Part shown: positions 34,981-46,529 of the stretch, piece by piece
Layout: every line of letters begins with the position of its first letter
Numbering within the stretch: the stretch's first letter is position 1
Origin: Crocodylus rhombifer
Taxonomy: Eukaryota; Chordata; Crocodylia; Crocodylidae
Length of the DNA: 64,000 nt
Reading direction: 5' to 3'
Assembly (NCBI GenBank): GCA_038503035.1
Contig: JAVSML010001008.1
Span: 377,164-441,163, forward strand
The notes under the pieces: model-generated
What the model was told of the DNA's origin: nothing
Seen by the model: only the letters and a program-made list of their open reading frames with translations
Databases searched by the model: none
Translations under genes and position numbers: made by a program

Positions 34981-35576
34981 GGTTAATTAGTAAGTTGTAT
35001 TCAATCCTTTCAAAGAACAGAGAGTAGCAGAAGACTGACTAGGAAGCAAAGCCAGTCCAGGTCAGATGCTGTTGCTCAGGCAGAAACAGCTCACAAAAGG
35101 GACAGAAAGGCTGCAGACAGAAGCTTATATGTTGTTTCTACATCCCTCCCCAGAGCACTATGCTTGAAAGGGGACTCAGGAAAAGATCACAGTCACTGGC
35201 CAGCTACAGATGTCAGTCTTCCTACCCCTACCTCTTCTCAGTTTCTGTTCTCCCACAAGACTGCCTTCTGAATCTCTGAATCTTTTTCCAGTTTTTTTTC
35301 TGACTCTATCAGGAGGGGGGTATTTATACTCCTGATTCAATTCAGATGTGAAGATTCAGCCTCCAAATCAGGCCGAATCTTCTCTGAATTGAATCAGCCT
35401 ACTGCAGCTTCGCAGATCCCTGGTCCATGGATCCTGTTCATCCTCATAGGCTGTTACACACTGTATTCAGCTTCATATGCATTTATGTAAGTCACAAAAT
35501 TCTGCCTGGTAAAACCTGTGACTAGCAGGTACTGTGCAGAGGAAGAGGTTGGAATCCCCTCTGTGATTTAGCCCCA

Positions 35577-35710
35577 ATAGCTTAAGTGTTTAGAGAACTT
35601 AGCCCCAAAGCAGAGTTTTTTAGGATTCTAGTCTTCCCTCACACAGAGGAGGTGTGAACCTGCATCTCTGACTTCCCAGCATATTTTTTCAACCACCATG
35701 CCACAGGTCA
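35577..35710 (-). repeat. tRNA-derived SINE-like fragment (MIR-like)
   Basis: The minus strand reads GTGGCATGGTGGTTGAAA as an A-box-like start and, about 30 bp later, GCAGGTTCACACC as a B-box-like word. This spacing and wording resemble the tRNA-related head of MIR-type SINEs. The remainder is unrecognised. Diverged, so tentative. Confidence 0.45.
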
Positions 35711-36562
35711 GACATTGCCCAGTCATTCAGTACTCACTCTAAGGTTTTAAAGATGTCAACACAACTGCTTAAATTGCTTCTAATAACATGGGGCTAGTAC
35801 AGTCTACTAGAGCTGGTCTAAATTCAGAAATTCTGCTAGTAGGAAATGGGGACATTGGGTACATACAGGTGTGACATTAAGACCTCCCTAAACCAAGGTT
35901 AGGATGATCTAAATGGCCCTATGTACAAGCATGCACAAGGCTTAGGTCTCCCTAAAGATGACATGGGAAATCTAAAGTTATTTCACCTCAGAGATAAACT
36001 AACTTTTAGATTAATATATGGTTAACCTGGACTAGCAAGGATTAATTTCATCTAATTTTACCACCTTCTCCACTCCCCAAACTTGACCCTGACTGGGCTG
36101 TTCCCCCCACCCCCAACAGACATGTTACACCCCCAATCTTGCCAGTCTTATTTCCCCCACCCACAACTTACTTTCGGTTGCATGCATCTTTCCCAGAAAG
36201 TGGGAATGCTTGCACACACACAACCTTAATCAGGTTTAGGCAGCTTAAACTAAGCCACATACCTTAGCTGGGTCCTATGAACACTTGTTCACACATAATT
36301 ACATTTATTTGTGCATTATGGGTTGGGGGAAAACATATATTTCATTTTTTTTTCACGAAACTTATTTTTTAAAATCTATTTTCAAATTTTACCAAAATAT
36401 TATAACTTAATTGTAAATTTTATTTTACAAGGGAGGGACGGTTGTTATTTATTTATTTATTGTTTTACATTGTTAGGTGAGATATTATGAACAGTACTGC
36501 ATTTTATATAGCATAATTCTATAACAAAAATATTTTGTCCTTAAAATTGTTAAGAGTGACTA
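35711..36562. other. Noncoding DNA, possibly with an old repeat
   Basis: Nothing definite. The section 35870-36290 is C-rich in the middle and resembles 3900-4340 in general layout, but no termini can be set. Confidence 0.45.
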
Positions 36563-36640
36563 CAAGAACTTCCATCTAATAAAGATAAGATGCGTTAATC
36601 AATACTAAGGCATCTTATCTTTATTAGATGGAAGTTTTTG
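36563..36640. repeat. Near-perfect 78-nt hairpin
   Basis: Arms 36567-36593 (starting AACTTCCATC) and 36610-36636 (ending GATGGAAGTT) are exact 27-bp complements. The pairing extends outwards by a G-T wobble and three more pairs to 36563 and 36640, and inwards past one mismatch by three pairs, leaving an 8-base loop. The size and fold resemble a microRNA precursor or a minimal MITE. It lies in AT-rich unique DNA. Whether it is transcribed is unknown. Confidence 0.9.
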
Positions 36641-37582
36641 CTGTTCATACTATAATGAAGCTGTTCAATAGTTTGGCACCTGGAATTTTAATGGGGAAAT
36701 GATTCTTCATTTTGAAATATATTTTGTAGGGAAGTTTCAGTGAACATTATATAGTGTCACAAAATATATAATCTGTTCCTGTTTCTTTTTTTCTGCCAGA
36801 AAAGTGTTAAAAACACATTTCCAATCGACATCAGTTATGACTTCTTCAGGATACTGACTTTACCTTTCTACAATTTCATACATCTCTCTTTTCAAGTTTA
36901 GATGATAATTATAGCAATAAATAAACTCTACAGACTACTCCTGAATTTATCTCAGAAATGGGGACTGATATAGAGGTTATTGATTGATTTATTAGTGGAG
37001 TCTCTTGCCATGAACATGTGATAGCACTTTTGTTTGCTGTGTACTTGCTGCCTGAAGATGTCAAATTCTGTACAAGTTCTGACCTGCACAGCTATAAATC
37101 ATTTGAGACCCACTTCTATGAGAGAGTGCCTCCTTCTCTTTTCCACATGAATAGTCAGAGGAGGTGCTTGAACCAAACCACCACAAGTCCTTTTCACAGG
37201 GGATTTTTATGAGGCATTAGAGATGTTCAATCTTAGGCTAGGTAAAAACATTATACCTATTCCATGTTCTTTGCCCAATAATGCTTTGAAGCCATAACTG
37301 AACAGACACTCACAGATTTTACAGAACTTTAAAAATGGAGTGGATCATGTTCTAATTTACCCTCGAGGGCTGAGGTATTAGATTAAAATGCTTTCTGTTA
37401 CAGTGCTTTAATGAACATCTGTGCCAGATCCCATCAAGGGTTAACTTAGAGTGTGATTGCTGCAATCCCTGGCAGGTGTGCCCAGGGCTGTCCCTGCCTC
37501 CCTGACCCAAGTCAGTTACAGCCTCTGAGCCCTGCTTCCTTCCTCCAACTGGCTATGAACTGCAGCCTGGTCAGGGGGAAGG
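36641..37582. other. Unique-looking noncoding DNA
   Basis: No gene or repeat recognised. Confidence 0.55.
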
Positions 37583-37947
37583 GAGGTTTCTCTCCTTGCA
37601 GCTGCCCTAGCCCCATGGAATGCCACTACTTAGCTAGAAGGGCTGTGAAAGAATGAGGGAAAGAGATGCCAGATCCCTCCCCAGACAGCCCTCCTGGCTG
37701 GCCTGTGGCATGCTGGGGCTGGGGCAGCTGCAGGGAGAGAGACCCTGGACCTCTCCCCATACAGCCTCTCCAGCTGGGTAGCAGCACTCCATGGGGCCAT
37801 AGCAGCAGTGGGGGAAAGAGTCTGGGGTCTCTCTCTCCACAGCAGCCCCAACCCGACAGTGCTGCCTAGTCGGGAAAGGCTACGGGGGTTCTGGGGTATG
37901 GCCGGAGCTGTTAAGAGTCTGGGGTGTGGGGATGCAAGTTCCCCCCC
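37583..37947 (+). repeat. Minisatellite of about 76-bp imperfect units
   Basis: About four to five units starting near 37583, 37659, 37731 and 37809. Each begins with GGGA(A/G)AGAG-type sequence, then a C-rich stretch ending CCCCA(G/T)ACAGCC-like, then GCTGG and GGGCC/GGGGC. It runs directly into an assembly gap, so its true length is unknown. Confidence 0.65.
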
Positions 37948-37957
37948 NNNNNNNNNN
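37948..37957. other. Assembly gap (10 N)
   Basis: Ten unknown bases at the end of a C run next to the minisatellite. Confidence 1.
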
Positions 37958-39717
37958 GCAGCCAAGTACTGCAGTTACTGGCTGCAGCTATCAAGAGGCT
38001 GGGGCCATGGGTGAGGAAGGGAGTAGCACCAGCCATGTGAACCTGACCTGATCTGGCCTGGCCCCTCCAAGACCTGACCCAGTAATCATGTGGGATGGGG
38101 GCTCCATTGCCCCACTCCCTGTGCCAGTCTCTTGACAACTGCAGTCAGAAGCTGCAAGCACAAAGGTACCCTCCCCTCCGTTCCCTCCCAGTGGCTGATA
38201 GTCACCAGCTGGCAGAAGTTTAGTCCTGGGTGGTGTGTGGGAGCAGACATTGCCTTCTGGCCTGTGTCTGTCTTGGTCTGGAATAGTTTGAATATATGGA
38301 GTTTCAGGATGACTGCATCTGTGTCCATCTGTGAGGAATAATTGAGTTTGGATGTGTACAGAGGAGGTATATTTTCAGGGGAATCAGTAGATGTATTTTG
38401 AATACTGAGATACCTGAATTTCTTTTAAGTGTGTTGAACCCCCTACAGTGGAAGAGGGGGCAATGGAAATCTGTTGTTCCCTTTACACAAAAAACCAAAC
38501 TCCTGTATTGTACCAGTGCTGTCAGAAACAGCAGAAATTCTGATTCAGCATGATTGTTTTCCTGTTATCAGTGAATGAAGAATTCCTTTCTGTTGTTCAT
38601 ACATCAGTTGTCCCCAAATCATTCTTATTCACATTCCTTAAGGAATTATTATCAAGGACTTGCATTACAGTAGATTGAAAAAGACAATTTCTTGACAATC
38701 AGGAATAATTATTATTTCTCACTATCAATTAAGACTCTATATATCACAACTTCCATTTTTTAACCCTGAGCTAGTATCTCATGAAAATACCAAGGATAGT
38801 GTGATGGTCATGGAGCATTTCCTCTGCATATATAAAAGCCAATAAAGAATCTGCATGTTTTTCATAGAGGACCCACAAGGTACCTTTCAATGTAAAGAGT
38901 CTGCAGTCATCTTAAATCAATGAGTCACCATGAGTTTTAGTATCATGGTTTTCCAATTCAAAGTGTCCACAGCTGCAGGCTCCTTAAGCTTTTCCTATAT
39001 TTAGTTACATATCATGAAATTAACATGAACGGGTTAGAAGTGCCTGAAAAATCACTTTAAAAAACATTCAAAGACTACTTACTGAGATTTTTTCTTTTCT
39101 TCTGAGCATAATGAAGGCACTGTTCCCTTGTAATAACAAAAAGTATATTGTTTCTTCCTAGCTCAGGAGATATGGATTGTTGTTTTCAGGGTGCTGCTAG
39201 GACAGTTCAACTGTGAACTGTTCAGGACAGAATTAAATATTTAATGAAAAAATTAAGTTCTCTTTGATTTCTTATTGAGTTCTGGAATATTCTTCCAAAT
39301 TCAAGATTGTATGTAAAGATAAATATCAGTGGTTTCCTACTGAGTGATCCCAGTTTAAATGGTAATAAAGCTTCTCCCCTGTAGAAAACTGTATTAGTCA
39401 AATATACAGGAACAGTAGCAATGGCAGAAATGTACCTTGAAAATCAGGTCCATGATGGAAGAAATCCATCAAATTAGCTCTATTTAAATGCTAGTACTAT
39501 TGATAAAAGCAGTATTATCTTGTATCTTTAATGAGAAAAGCAATTAAATTTGGCCTCCAAATTCTGTAACTAGAATCATGCAAGTGAACTCTCATATACC
39601 ACACAAGAGTCCTATTCATATCTCTGAAATTGTTGTTGAGTTTTAGAGTTTCATTAGTGTCACAGTGCAATTTTAAAAAGTCAGCAAATATTTTACATCA
39701 GGATCTGGGAGAATGCA
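37958..39717. other. Unique-looking noncoding DNA
   Basis: GC-rich to about 38240, then AT-rich. No coding or RNA gene recognised. Confidence 0.55.
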
Positions 39718-39999
39718 TGTTCACCAGAGGGCCCCATGGGATGACAAGTTCAAACTGTCACAAACTCTTCCAAGACTGGGCATAAGGAAAAACTTCTTTA
39801 CTGTCTGAACCCCCAAGGCCTGGAACAGACTGCCACCAGAGGTGGTTCAAGCACCTACTCCGGACTCCTTTAAGAGACTTTTGGAAGTTTATCTTGCTGG
39901 GATCCTGTGACTCAAGCTGACTTCCTGCCCTGGGGCAAGGGGCTGGACTTGATGATCTCCCAAGGTCCCTTCCAGCCCTAATGGCTATGAAATCTATGA
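39718..39999 (+). repeat. CR1 3'-end fragment
   Basis: Contains the end of ORF2 and the CR1 tail: ACTGGGCATAAGGAAAAACT, TGGAACAGACTGCCACC, GATGATCTCCCAAGGTCCC and the terminal ATGAAATCTATGAA octamer-type repeat. Strongly 5' truncated, as is usual for CR1. Confidence 0.82.
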
Positions 40000-41087
40000 A
40001 CTTGGCTACACACATATATATTAATCTATACATTTATCAAATTTATGGAAAATATTTCACATGGCATAAGAAATGTTCAATGTGTTATAGAAATCTTTTT
40101 TTAAATATTTGCTGTTTCCTTTTAAATAACTCCAAATGAGATCATATAATCATAAGGGCAGAAAATAGTTTAGAAGTCGGCTATTGAAACACTGCACACA
40201 TGCAAGGTGCAGCAAGGAGCATTGAAGGAGTAAGTTCATAAGCTCCACAGAAATTCAGTTATAGTAATTATGTTTTGACTGGGAGTCACAAGCCACTGGT
40301 TTATGAGGGAAAAGATTGTGAACCACTGGCAGAGTATCCTCCTGAAACATGAAGCTTTGTTAGCTACATATTCTAGGAAGCTTACTAGACTTTTATGCAA
40401 GGATAGCATTTGTAGTTTCACTTAGGATATAAAATAATTATACTTTTGGGCATTATTTAATTTAATCAGTGGGATATGATACCAGTTATTCATCTTTGTT
40501 CAGGTACAGTATTATATAAATTCATGTAAAATGCGATTCCACATGTGCCAACATTGGCTACTTTTGCAACAATTGATCTGTTTCAGAAGGCCTATTAAGT
40601 TCTTATGGCAATTCCTATAAAGAAAATTAGAATGTTTTATTATTTACTCCATAAACCTTAATGATGCTATGTATCATGTAAATTATACATTCATAACCCT
40701 GTTAAAATGTATATTCTGTTCTCTGAGCCATTGTGGTTTATTGTATCATTTTGTTCTACTTTCTATATATTCATCATGAAGTTATTCAAAATGCATATTA
40801 GACATTTTATAAAATAGTTACCATGCCTATAGGGTAGCCATTTTAAATGAAATTTCCAGTTTAATAGCATTTGAAAGACAGTGAAAGCTTTTACCTTTAC
40901 CAGCAGCTTGCAGGTTAGGAAAACAAGCTTGTGTATAGTATGGATAATGTAAGATTAGATTATTGTATCCTAGATTTTTGCAACATTTACTATATGTGGT
41001 AGGCATATAGTAGTCATAAGATTTGTATTTGAGCATCAGCACACATAGTCTGATATACCTGATGTATTTATATCATTTGACTACCCA
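40000..41087. other. Unique-looking AT-rich noncoding DNA
   Basis: No gene or repeat recognised. Confidence 0.6.
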
Positions 41088-42893
41088 TACCCAGATCAAG
41101 GACAAGAAGAAGTCCTTTTTTAAATACATAGGGGGCAAAAAGAAGGTACTGAGTAATGTTGGACCCCTGCAAGACATACTAGGAAATCTGGTCATCACAC
41201 CAGATGAAAAAGCTAACTTATTCAATGACTTCTTTGCCTCCATTTTCCTGAGCAGGGACCAGATAAGCCCCCCCACCGGGACCCCCTCAAACTCCAGAGG
41301 AGGCACAGCTAGGCCAAAGGTCAGTGAGGATCTAGTCAGGGAATTTCTGGAGGGGCTGGACATATTTAAATCAGCTGGTCCGGATGATTACTACCCCAGA
41401 GTACTGAGGGAATTAGCTGAGGTCATTGTGGGACCCCTGGCACAGCTTTACAAGCACTCATGGTGCTCTGGTGTGGTGCCAGAGGACTGGAAGAGGGCCA
41501 ATGTGGTTCTCATCTTCAAAAAAGGGAGGAAGGAGGACATGGGAAACTATAGGTCAGTTAGTCTTACCTCAATCCTCGGTAAGCTTTTTGAGAGAATTAT
41601 CCTGGCACATGTCCATGAGGGGCCAGCAGGGGAGGTTATGCTTAGGGGCAACCAACACGGGTCCTGTCAGACCAACCCGGTGGCCTTCTATGCCCAGGTC
41701 ACCAAATCCTTAGATGCAGGTGTAGCACTGGATGTAGTCTTTCTGGACTTCAGAGAGGCCTTCGACACTGTCTCTCAGCCCATTCTCATTAAAAAAACTG
41801 GGGGACTGTGTTGTCAACACCCACACAGTCAAATGGGTCGCCAACTGCCTGGAGGGCCGCACCCAGAGGGTGGTAGTAGATGGGTCCTTCTCAACCTGGA
41901 AGGATGTGGGCAGTGGGGTTCCGCAGGGTTCGGTCCTCGGGCCCGCACCGTTCAACATCTTCATCAGTGACTTGGACAAGGGGGTAAAAAGCACGCTGTT
42001 CAAATTTTGCTGAAGACACTAAGATGTGGGGGGATGTGGGCATGCTAGACGGGAGGAATAGGCTGCAATCGGACCTAGACAAGTTACAGGGGTGGGCAGA
42101 TGAGAATAGGATAGGATTCAACACTGACAAGTGCAAGGTGATGCACCTGGGGAGGAAGAACCAGCACCATACCTACAGGCTGGGGAACTCCCTTCTCGTC
42201 AGTACAGAGGCAGAAAAGGATCTGGAGTCATTATAGATGCCAAGGTAAACATGGGCCGGCAGTGTGGGGATGCAGCCAGGAAGGCCAACCATACCTATCC
42301 AAAGATGCATCTCAGGCAGGTCCAAGGAGGTGATACTCCCCCTCTATGCGACACTGGTCAGGCCGCAGTTGGAGCACTGCGTCCAGTTCTGGGCGCTGCA
42401 CTTCAAGAGGGATGTCGACAGCATGGAGAGCGTCCAGAGGAGGGCCACTCACATGATTAGGGGCAGCAGGACAGGCCCTATGAGGAGAGGCTCAGGGACC
42501 TGAACCTGTGCAGCCTCCACAAGAGAAGGCTGAGGTGGGGTTTAGTAGCCTGTTCCAAACTAGTCAGAGGGGACCAGCAGGCATTGGGGGAGTCCCTGTT
42601 CCCCCGAGCGCTACCAGGAGTGACTAGAAATAACAGTCACAAGCTGGCAGATGATAAATTCTGATTAGACATCAGGAGGTTCTATTTCACAGTCAGGGCG
42701 GCTAGGATCTGGAACCAACTTCCAAACAAAGTGGTGTTGGCTCCTACCTTGGGGGTCTTTAAGACAAAGCTAGACAAACACCTTGCTGGGGTCATTTCAC
42801 CCCAGTACTCTTTCCTGCCATGGCAGGGGATCAGACTTGATGATCTGCTCAGGTCCCTTCTGACCTTCTTAACTATGAAACTGTGTTATCTAG
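41088..42893 (+). mobile_element. CR1 LINE, 5'-truncated, with 3' end
   Basis: Plus-strand CR1 copy beginning inside ORF2 just before the reverse transcriptase and running through the 3' UTR to about GACCTTCTTAACTATGAAAC. It lacks ORF1 and the endonuclease. It is much better preserved than the copy at 1-3870, with long open stretches, so it is a younger insertion. The 3' part carries the usual ACCTTGCTGGGGTCATTTC and GATGATCTGCTCAGGTCCC words. Confidence 0.88.
41091..42520 (+). pseudogene. CR1 ORF2 reverse transcriptase, frameshifted
   Basis: The longest coding remnant in the window. The first open part, up to 41970, begins at IKDKKKSFFKYIGGKKK; its nominal start codon at 41023 lies upstream in non-CR1 DNA. 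It has SAGPDDYYPRVLRELAE (about 41375), VPEDWKRANVVLIFKKGRKE (about 41480), NYRSVSLTSILGKLFE, NQHGSCQTNPVAF and the palm motif [14 protein letters not shown] (about 41735). Near 41800 the frame shifts. The catalytic FADD region near 42005 reads FAED after an extra T. Downstream parts appear at 42024-42236 and 42264-42503 in other frames (LGRKNQHHTYRLGN; VILPLYATLVRPQLEHCVQFW). Family role: target-primed reverse transcription. Inactive here. Confidence 0.88.
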
Positions 42894-43321
42894 GATAAGC
42901 TAGTATGCCATAATGCTAGCTATGTACTCAGGTTAACATTAAGGATGCATAACCTCATAGTGGTGTGGTCTTAACCAAAGGAGATATGTAATTCTTTTTT
43001 AAGTTTACTTTTCCATTCTAAGTAACAGCTTTTAATTAGTGAGCTCTTCAAGTAAAAAATTAAGCTCTGTGACTTAATCAAATGTAAACATATACATTTT
43101 TAACGTATTTTTAAATGTTTAAAAAGCATTTTAAATGTTAAACACTTTAACATTAGACTTTTGAAGTATGTTAGAAATTAGCCACCTGAAACGAAACATG
43201 AATGGTTCATTTTCCCTTGTTAGTGCATCTCAGGCTCTGTATATACACTTAATCACTCTGTATTAAAATACCGTGTTATGCAAAACAGAATAAAGGATTT
43301 GTATATAATGCCTGTAATTAT
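42894..43321. other. AT-rich noncoding DNA
   Basis: Nothing recognised. Confidence 0.55.
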
Positions 43322-44805
43322 TAGGTCTGTGCAAATAGAGAAGTGATCAGTTTAAATCCAGATTTGGCTGATTCGGAGGACAGTGATTCTATTTGTTGAT
43401 TCAAATCACTGTCCCCATTCAATTCATCCAAATCAGAACTGGACATTTGGTGCTGATTCAAAGATTTGGATCAGCTGGGGAAAGGCATACAGAGCCGGGA
43501 GGAGCCAGCTGGGGGGAGCTGCAGAAGAAGCCCCCACCCAGCCCTAGCCTCCTGGCACTTAAAATCCCTGCACTCACCAGCACAGGGAGTGGGATCATCC
43601 CCCCCTGGCCTGGCACCCATGTGGCAGCTGCCCCATGGCATGGGTGCAGTGCGGCTTGGCAGGGTGCTGCGCACTGTCTGGGAGCTGAGACCGCTGGGGC
43701 TGAACAGTGCCAGGCTCTGGTTGACAGGTGGAATCACCCCAGGTCCCAGACAGTGTGTAGTGCCCTGCCAAGCCACACTGTGACAGCTGCTACACAGACT
43801 CGTGCTACCCCCCACTCCCCTGCGCTGTGCAGTGGTGGCTCTGTCATGAGCCTCCAGAGGCCCTGCAGCCAGTGAATGTGGGGCTTTTTTTGGTTTTTTT
43901 AGAAGTTCTGGGAGCCTGGGGGTGGGCAGAGGATGGGGCCAGGCAGGGCAGCCATGGGAGCTTCTTGTGTGGGTTCTCCAACTGTGCCTGCCTCTGCCCT
44001 GGTAGGGGAGCTACAGGAGAAGCCCCAGGAGAGCCACGTGAGAAGCCCCCATGGCTGTCCTGCCCGATCCCATCCCCTGCCCAGCCCCATCCTCCTGGCA
44101 CTTTTAAAAAAAGCCCCGCACTCAGTGGATCTGGCAGTGGTAATCAGGACCTCTGGGGGCTCATGGCAGAGCCCCCCCCCCTGCCGTTTAGGGGTTTTTT
44201 CCCCCCCCCCCCCGCTTAGGACCTGCATGACAGCTGTCACATGGCACAGGTGCAGTACGGCTCAGCAGGGTGCCACGCTCTGTCTGGGAGCTGCCAGAGT
44301 CTGGCACTGCTCAGCCCCCAGCTCCCAGACAGTGCAGAGTGCCTTGCTGAGCTACACTGTACCCGCACCATGGGGCAGGTGCCGTGCAGGTGCCAGGCAG
44401 GGGGGATGATCTTCGCTTCCCCCCACTGCCCTGCACAGCATGGGGATGCTCTGCCACAAGCCCTCAGAGTCCCTGATCCCCACTGCTGTAGCCAGTGAGT
44501 TGAGGACCTTTTTTAAAATTACTTTATTTTAAAGTGCTGGGAGGCTGGTGCTGGGTGGGAAATGGGGCTGGGTAGAGTAGCTATGGGCACTTTTTCCATG
44601 GCTCCCTCCACCTAGGGAGAGGCAGACACAGCTGGAGGAGCCACAGGAGAACCTGCAGCCACCCACCTGTGCTTGTATCTCTCCAGCTGATCAGAATCTG
44701 TCAAACTTTTCTGAATCAATTCAGTGGCTTTGGATTCAATTTGGACCTTTTAATGGGTCTCCCAATTCAATTTGGATTCAGAGATTCAGCCACTTCAATG
44801 TCCTA
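43322..44805. mobile_element. hAT-A related element, copy A5
   Basis: Left end TAGGTCTGTGCAAATAGAGA, followed by the GATTTGGCTGATTCGGAGGA subterminal sequence shared with A4. The right end is GATTCAGCCACTTCAATG, then TCCTA. The interior, 43490-44680, is GC-rich with two related halves about 600 bp apart. Each includes a foldback: 43640-43785 (GGCTTGGCAGGGTGC against GCCCTGCCAAGCC) and 44240-44360 (GGCTCAGCAGGGTGCC against TGCCTTGCTGAGC). No target duplication is visible. Frames of 105-160 codons here are shadows on both strands. Confidence 0.65.
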
Positions 44806-45013
44806 AATGCTCCAATGCCTGGCTACCTGATAGCATATCTCGCTTTTGAATGTTGTTTCAGATTTATAAGTTAAGTGCTCGAATCACAAGTTCTATACTA
44901 TGAGAGAATAAGAGTGATGTAGTTGCAATGGTCCAGAAATTATGTGAGGGGCAAAGATTTCTTAGGGTGATCTCTTTCTTTATTGGACAAACTGTATGTT
45001 TGAGATAGATACT

Positions 45014-45236
45014 AAGGCCAGATACAGATATTACACTCTTAGAAGTGCAGAAGTTCAGTACAGGTAGACTAATTTAAAAATGGCAGAACCCACTCTAAGA
45101 TTTGCACCCCTTCCCCCCACCCCACCAAAAAGGTAAATATGTGTTCTGCTCACTACTGGTCTAAACTACACCACTTATAGAAAACAATGCAACTTAGATC
45201 AATTCCACCTTGGATTTTTTGCCTATCTGTATCTAG
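45014..45236. mobile_element. Short MITE-like element (tentative)
   Basis: Left end GGCCAGATACAGATA; the right end, inverted, reads GACTAGATACAGATA, 13 of 15 matching. About 223 bp, C-rich in the centre. No clear target duplication. Confidence 0.45.
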
Positions 45237-45587
45237 TCAAAGTGTAGAGTGGTATCACATACCATGAAAGCACTCCTGCCTGCCTGAAATACTTTGAAAA
45301 CAGAGTACACTCTGATGTGCAACAACATGTTGCATAAATCATCCACTTCATCCTCACCAACAATTTCATTTTCAACAATTGTCACTCCTCCATCCCTGGG
45401 CATAGCTACAGGCACAAAGATGGCCCCTCAGTATGCCAGCCTTTTTCATTAGCACCTGAAGGAAAAATATCTAGAAAACTGCATTGTCAAACCTGCACTA
45501 TGCTTGTATTCTATAGATTATATTTCCATTACCTGCACTGAACACTTGGACTCTTTGACTTTTACCACATGTTTAACAACTATGGGT

Positions 45588-46155
45588 GCTGACAGACATG
45601 TAGCTCCTCGCTGTAACTCATGGCACTTCCTATGAAGACCCATAGACATTCACTCTTGGGTCCTAGGGATTGGGAGATGAGCTGCAGTTTAGAGCAGCTG
45701 TGCCTTTGTAGCCACTCTCCCACTAGCCCTGCCCCTCCTTCCTCCAAGCCCTGGTGCTGTCTTCAGAATGAGTGAGGGGTAACGGAGCATAGTGAGCTTA
45801 TACTGGGGGTTGCCTAGCCAGTGCTGGAGGGTAGGTTGGTGGATCGGAGGTGGGTGGAGTCAACTGGAGCCTTGGGAGGGCTCCAATCCACCAACCCCAC
45901 CTTCCAGTACTGGCTGGGGAACCCCCAGAATGAACTCCCTCCTCTCTCTTCTCCCCCTCCCATTCTGAAGCACGGGGAGCAGAGCTCAGCTCCATCAGCC
46001 AAGCCCTGCTCCTGGCCATGTTGATAGATGTTAATGAAAGTGCTCCACCTTTAGAGCACCTTCATCTGAACCTTCATTATATGAGGGTTCAGATTTTCAC
46101 CCAATTGGGCATTTTTAAAGTGCTCTGCAGCCATGCATTTCTGTCAGTGCACAGC
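45588..46155. mobile_element. MITE-like element with strong internal foldback
   Basis: Imperfect ends GTGCTGACAGACATGTAGC and, inverted, GTGCACTGACAGAAATGCA. Inside, 45802-45844 (CTGGGGGTTGCCTAGCCAGT start) and 45887-45930 form an inverted repeat of about 43 bp with around five mismatches. The opposing 60-73-codon frames at 45798-46024 are its two sides. Confidence 0.55.
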
Positions 46156-46529
46156 GGTAGAGTGCTTTCCATGGTCGATCATGAGATGAACTGTCACATC
46201 TGTCAGTGCCCTATAACCCCTCAGGCAAACCTTCTCTGAAATACTCCTACACCAATACCAACTCACACTAGATAACCCAGTCAATACATAGGGTGGCACC
46301 CTACAAACTGTTATATACAGAAAACCCACAGACCACCATACATACATCTGCAAGACCAGTAAAGTATCCCAAACACACCAAAAAACTGCTTTGTATAGTG
46401 AGGCCCTCAGATTTACCACATCTGGTCTGAGGAGAATGCTCAGAATGCCCTCCTGACCAGCCCCAAATCTGCCTTAATACAACAATGACACTCCAATAGA
46501 GGAATACACCGTTCATTTGAACAAGCTAT

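Larger units (their letters stand above)
31586..35422 (-). mobile_element. hAT-A element carrying transposase remains, copy A4
   Basis: A 3.84-kb element. Its left end reads TAGGCCTGTGTACATAGGG. Its right end, inverted, reads CAGGGATCTGCGAAGCTGC and then GATTCAATTCAGAG, matching hAT-A termini. Flanking 8-mers GGCCATGG (31578-31585) and GTCCATGG (35423-35430) differ at one base. The minus strand of 33800-34980 encodes a degenerate hAT transposase, which makes this the only copy in the window with coding remains. It also holds a tandem duplication (31844-32113), a Penelope-like insertion (32497-33180) and a duplicated segment on both sides of that insertion. It is a plausible relic of the autonomous source of the short A copies. 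Confidence 0.8.

Noticed and set aside
41023..41090. The upstream ATG as the real start of a CR1 protein
   Set aside because: CR1 similarity begins only at about 41090; the ATG lies in unrelated flanking DNA joined by chance to the truncated element.
43393..44409. Several 100-160-codon frames on both strands
   Set aside because: Compositional shadows of the duplicated foldback interior of hAT-A5; proline, serine and glycine bias with no conserved motif.
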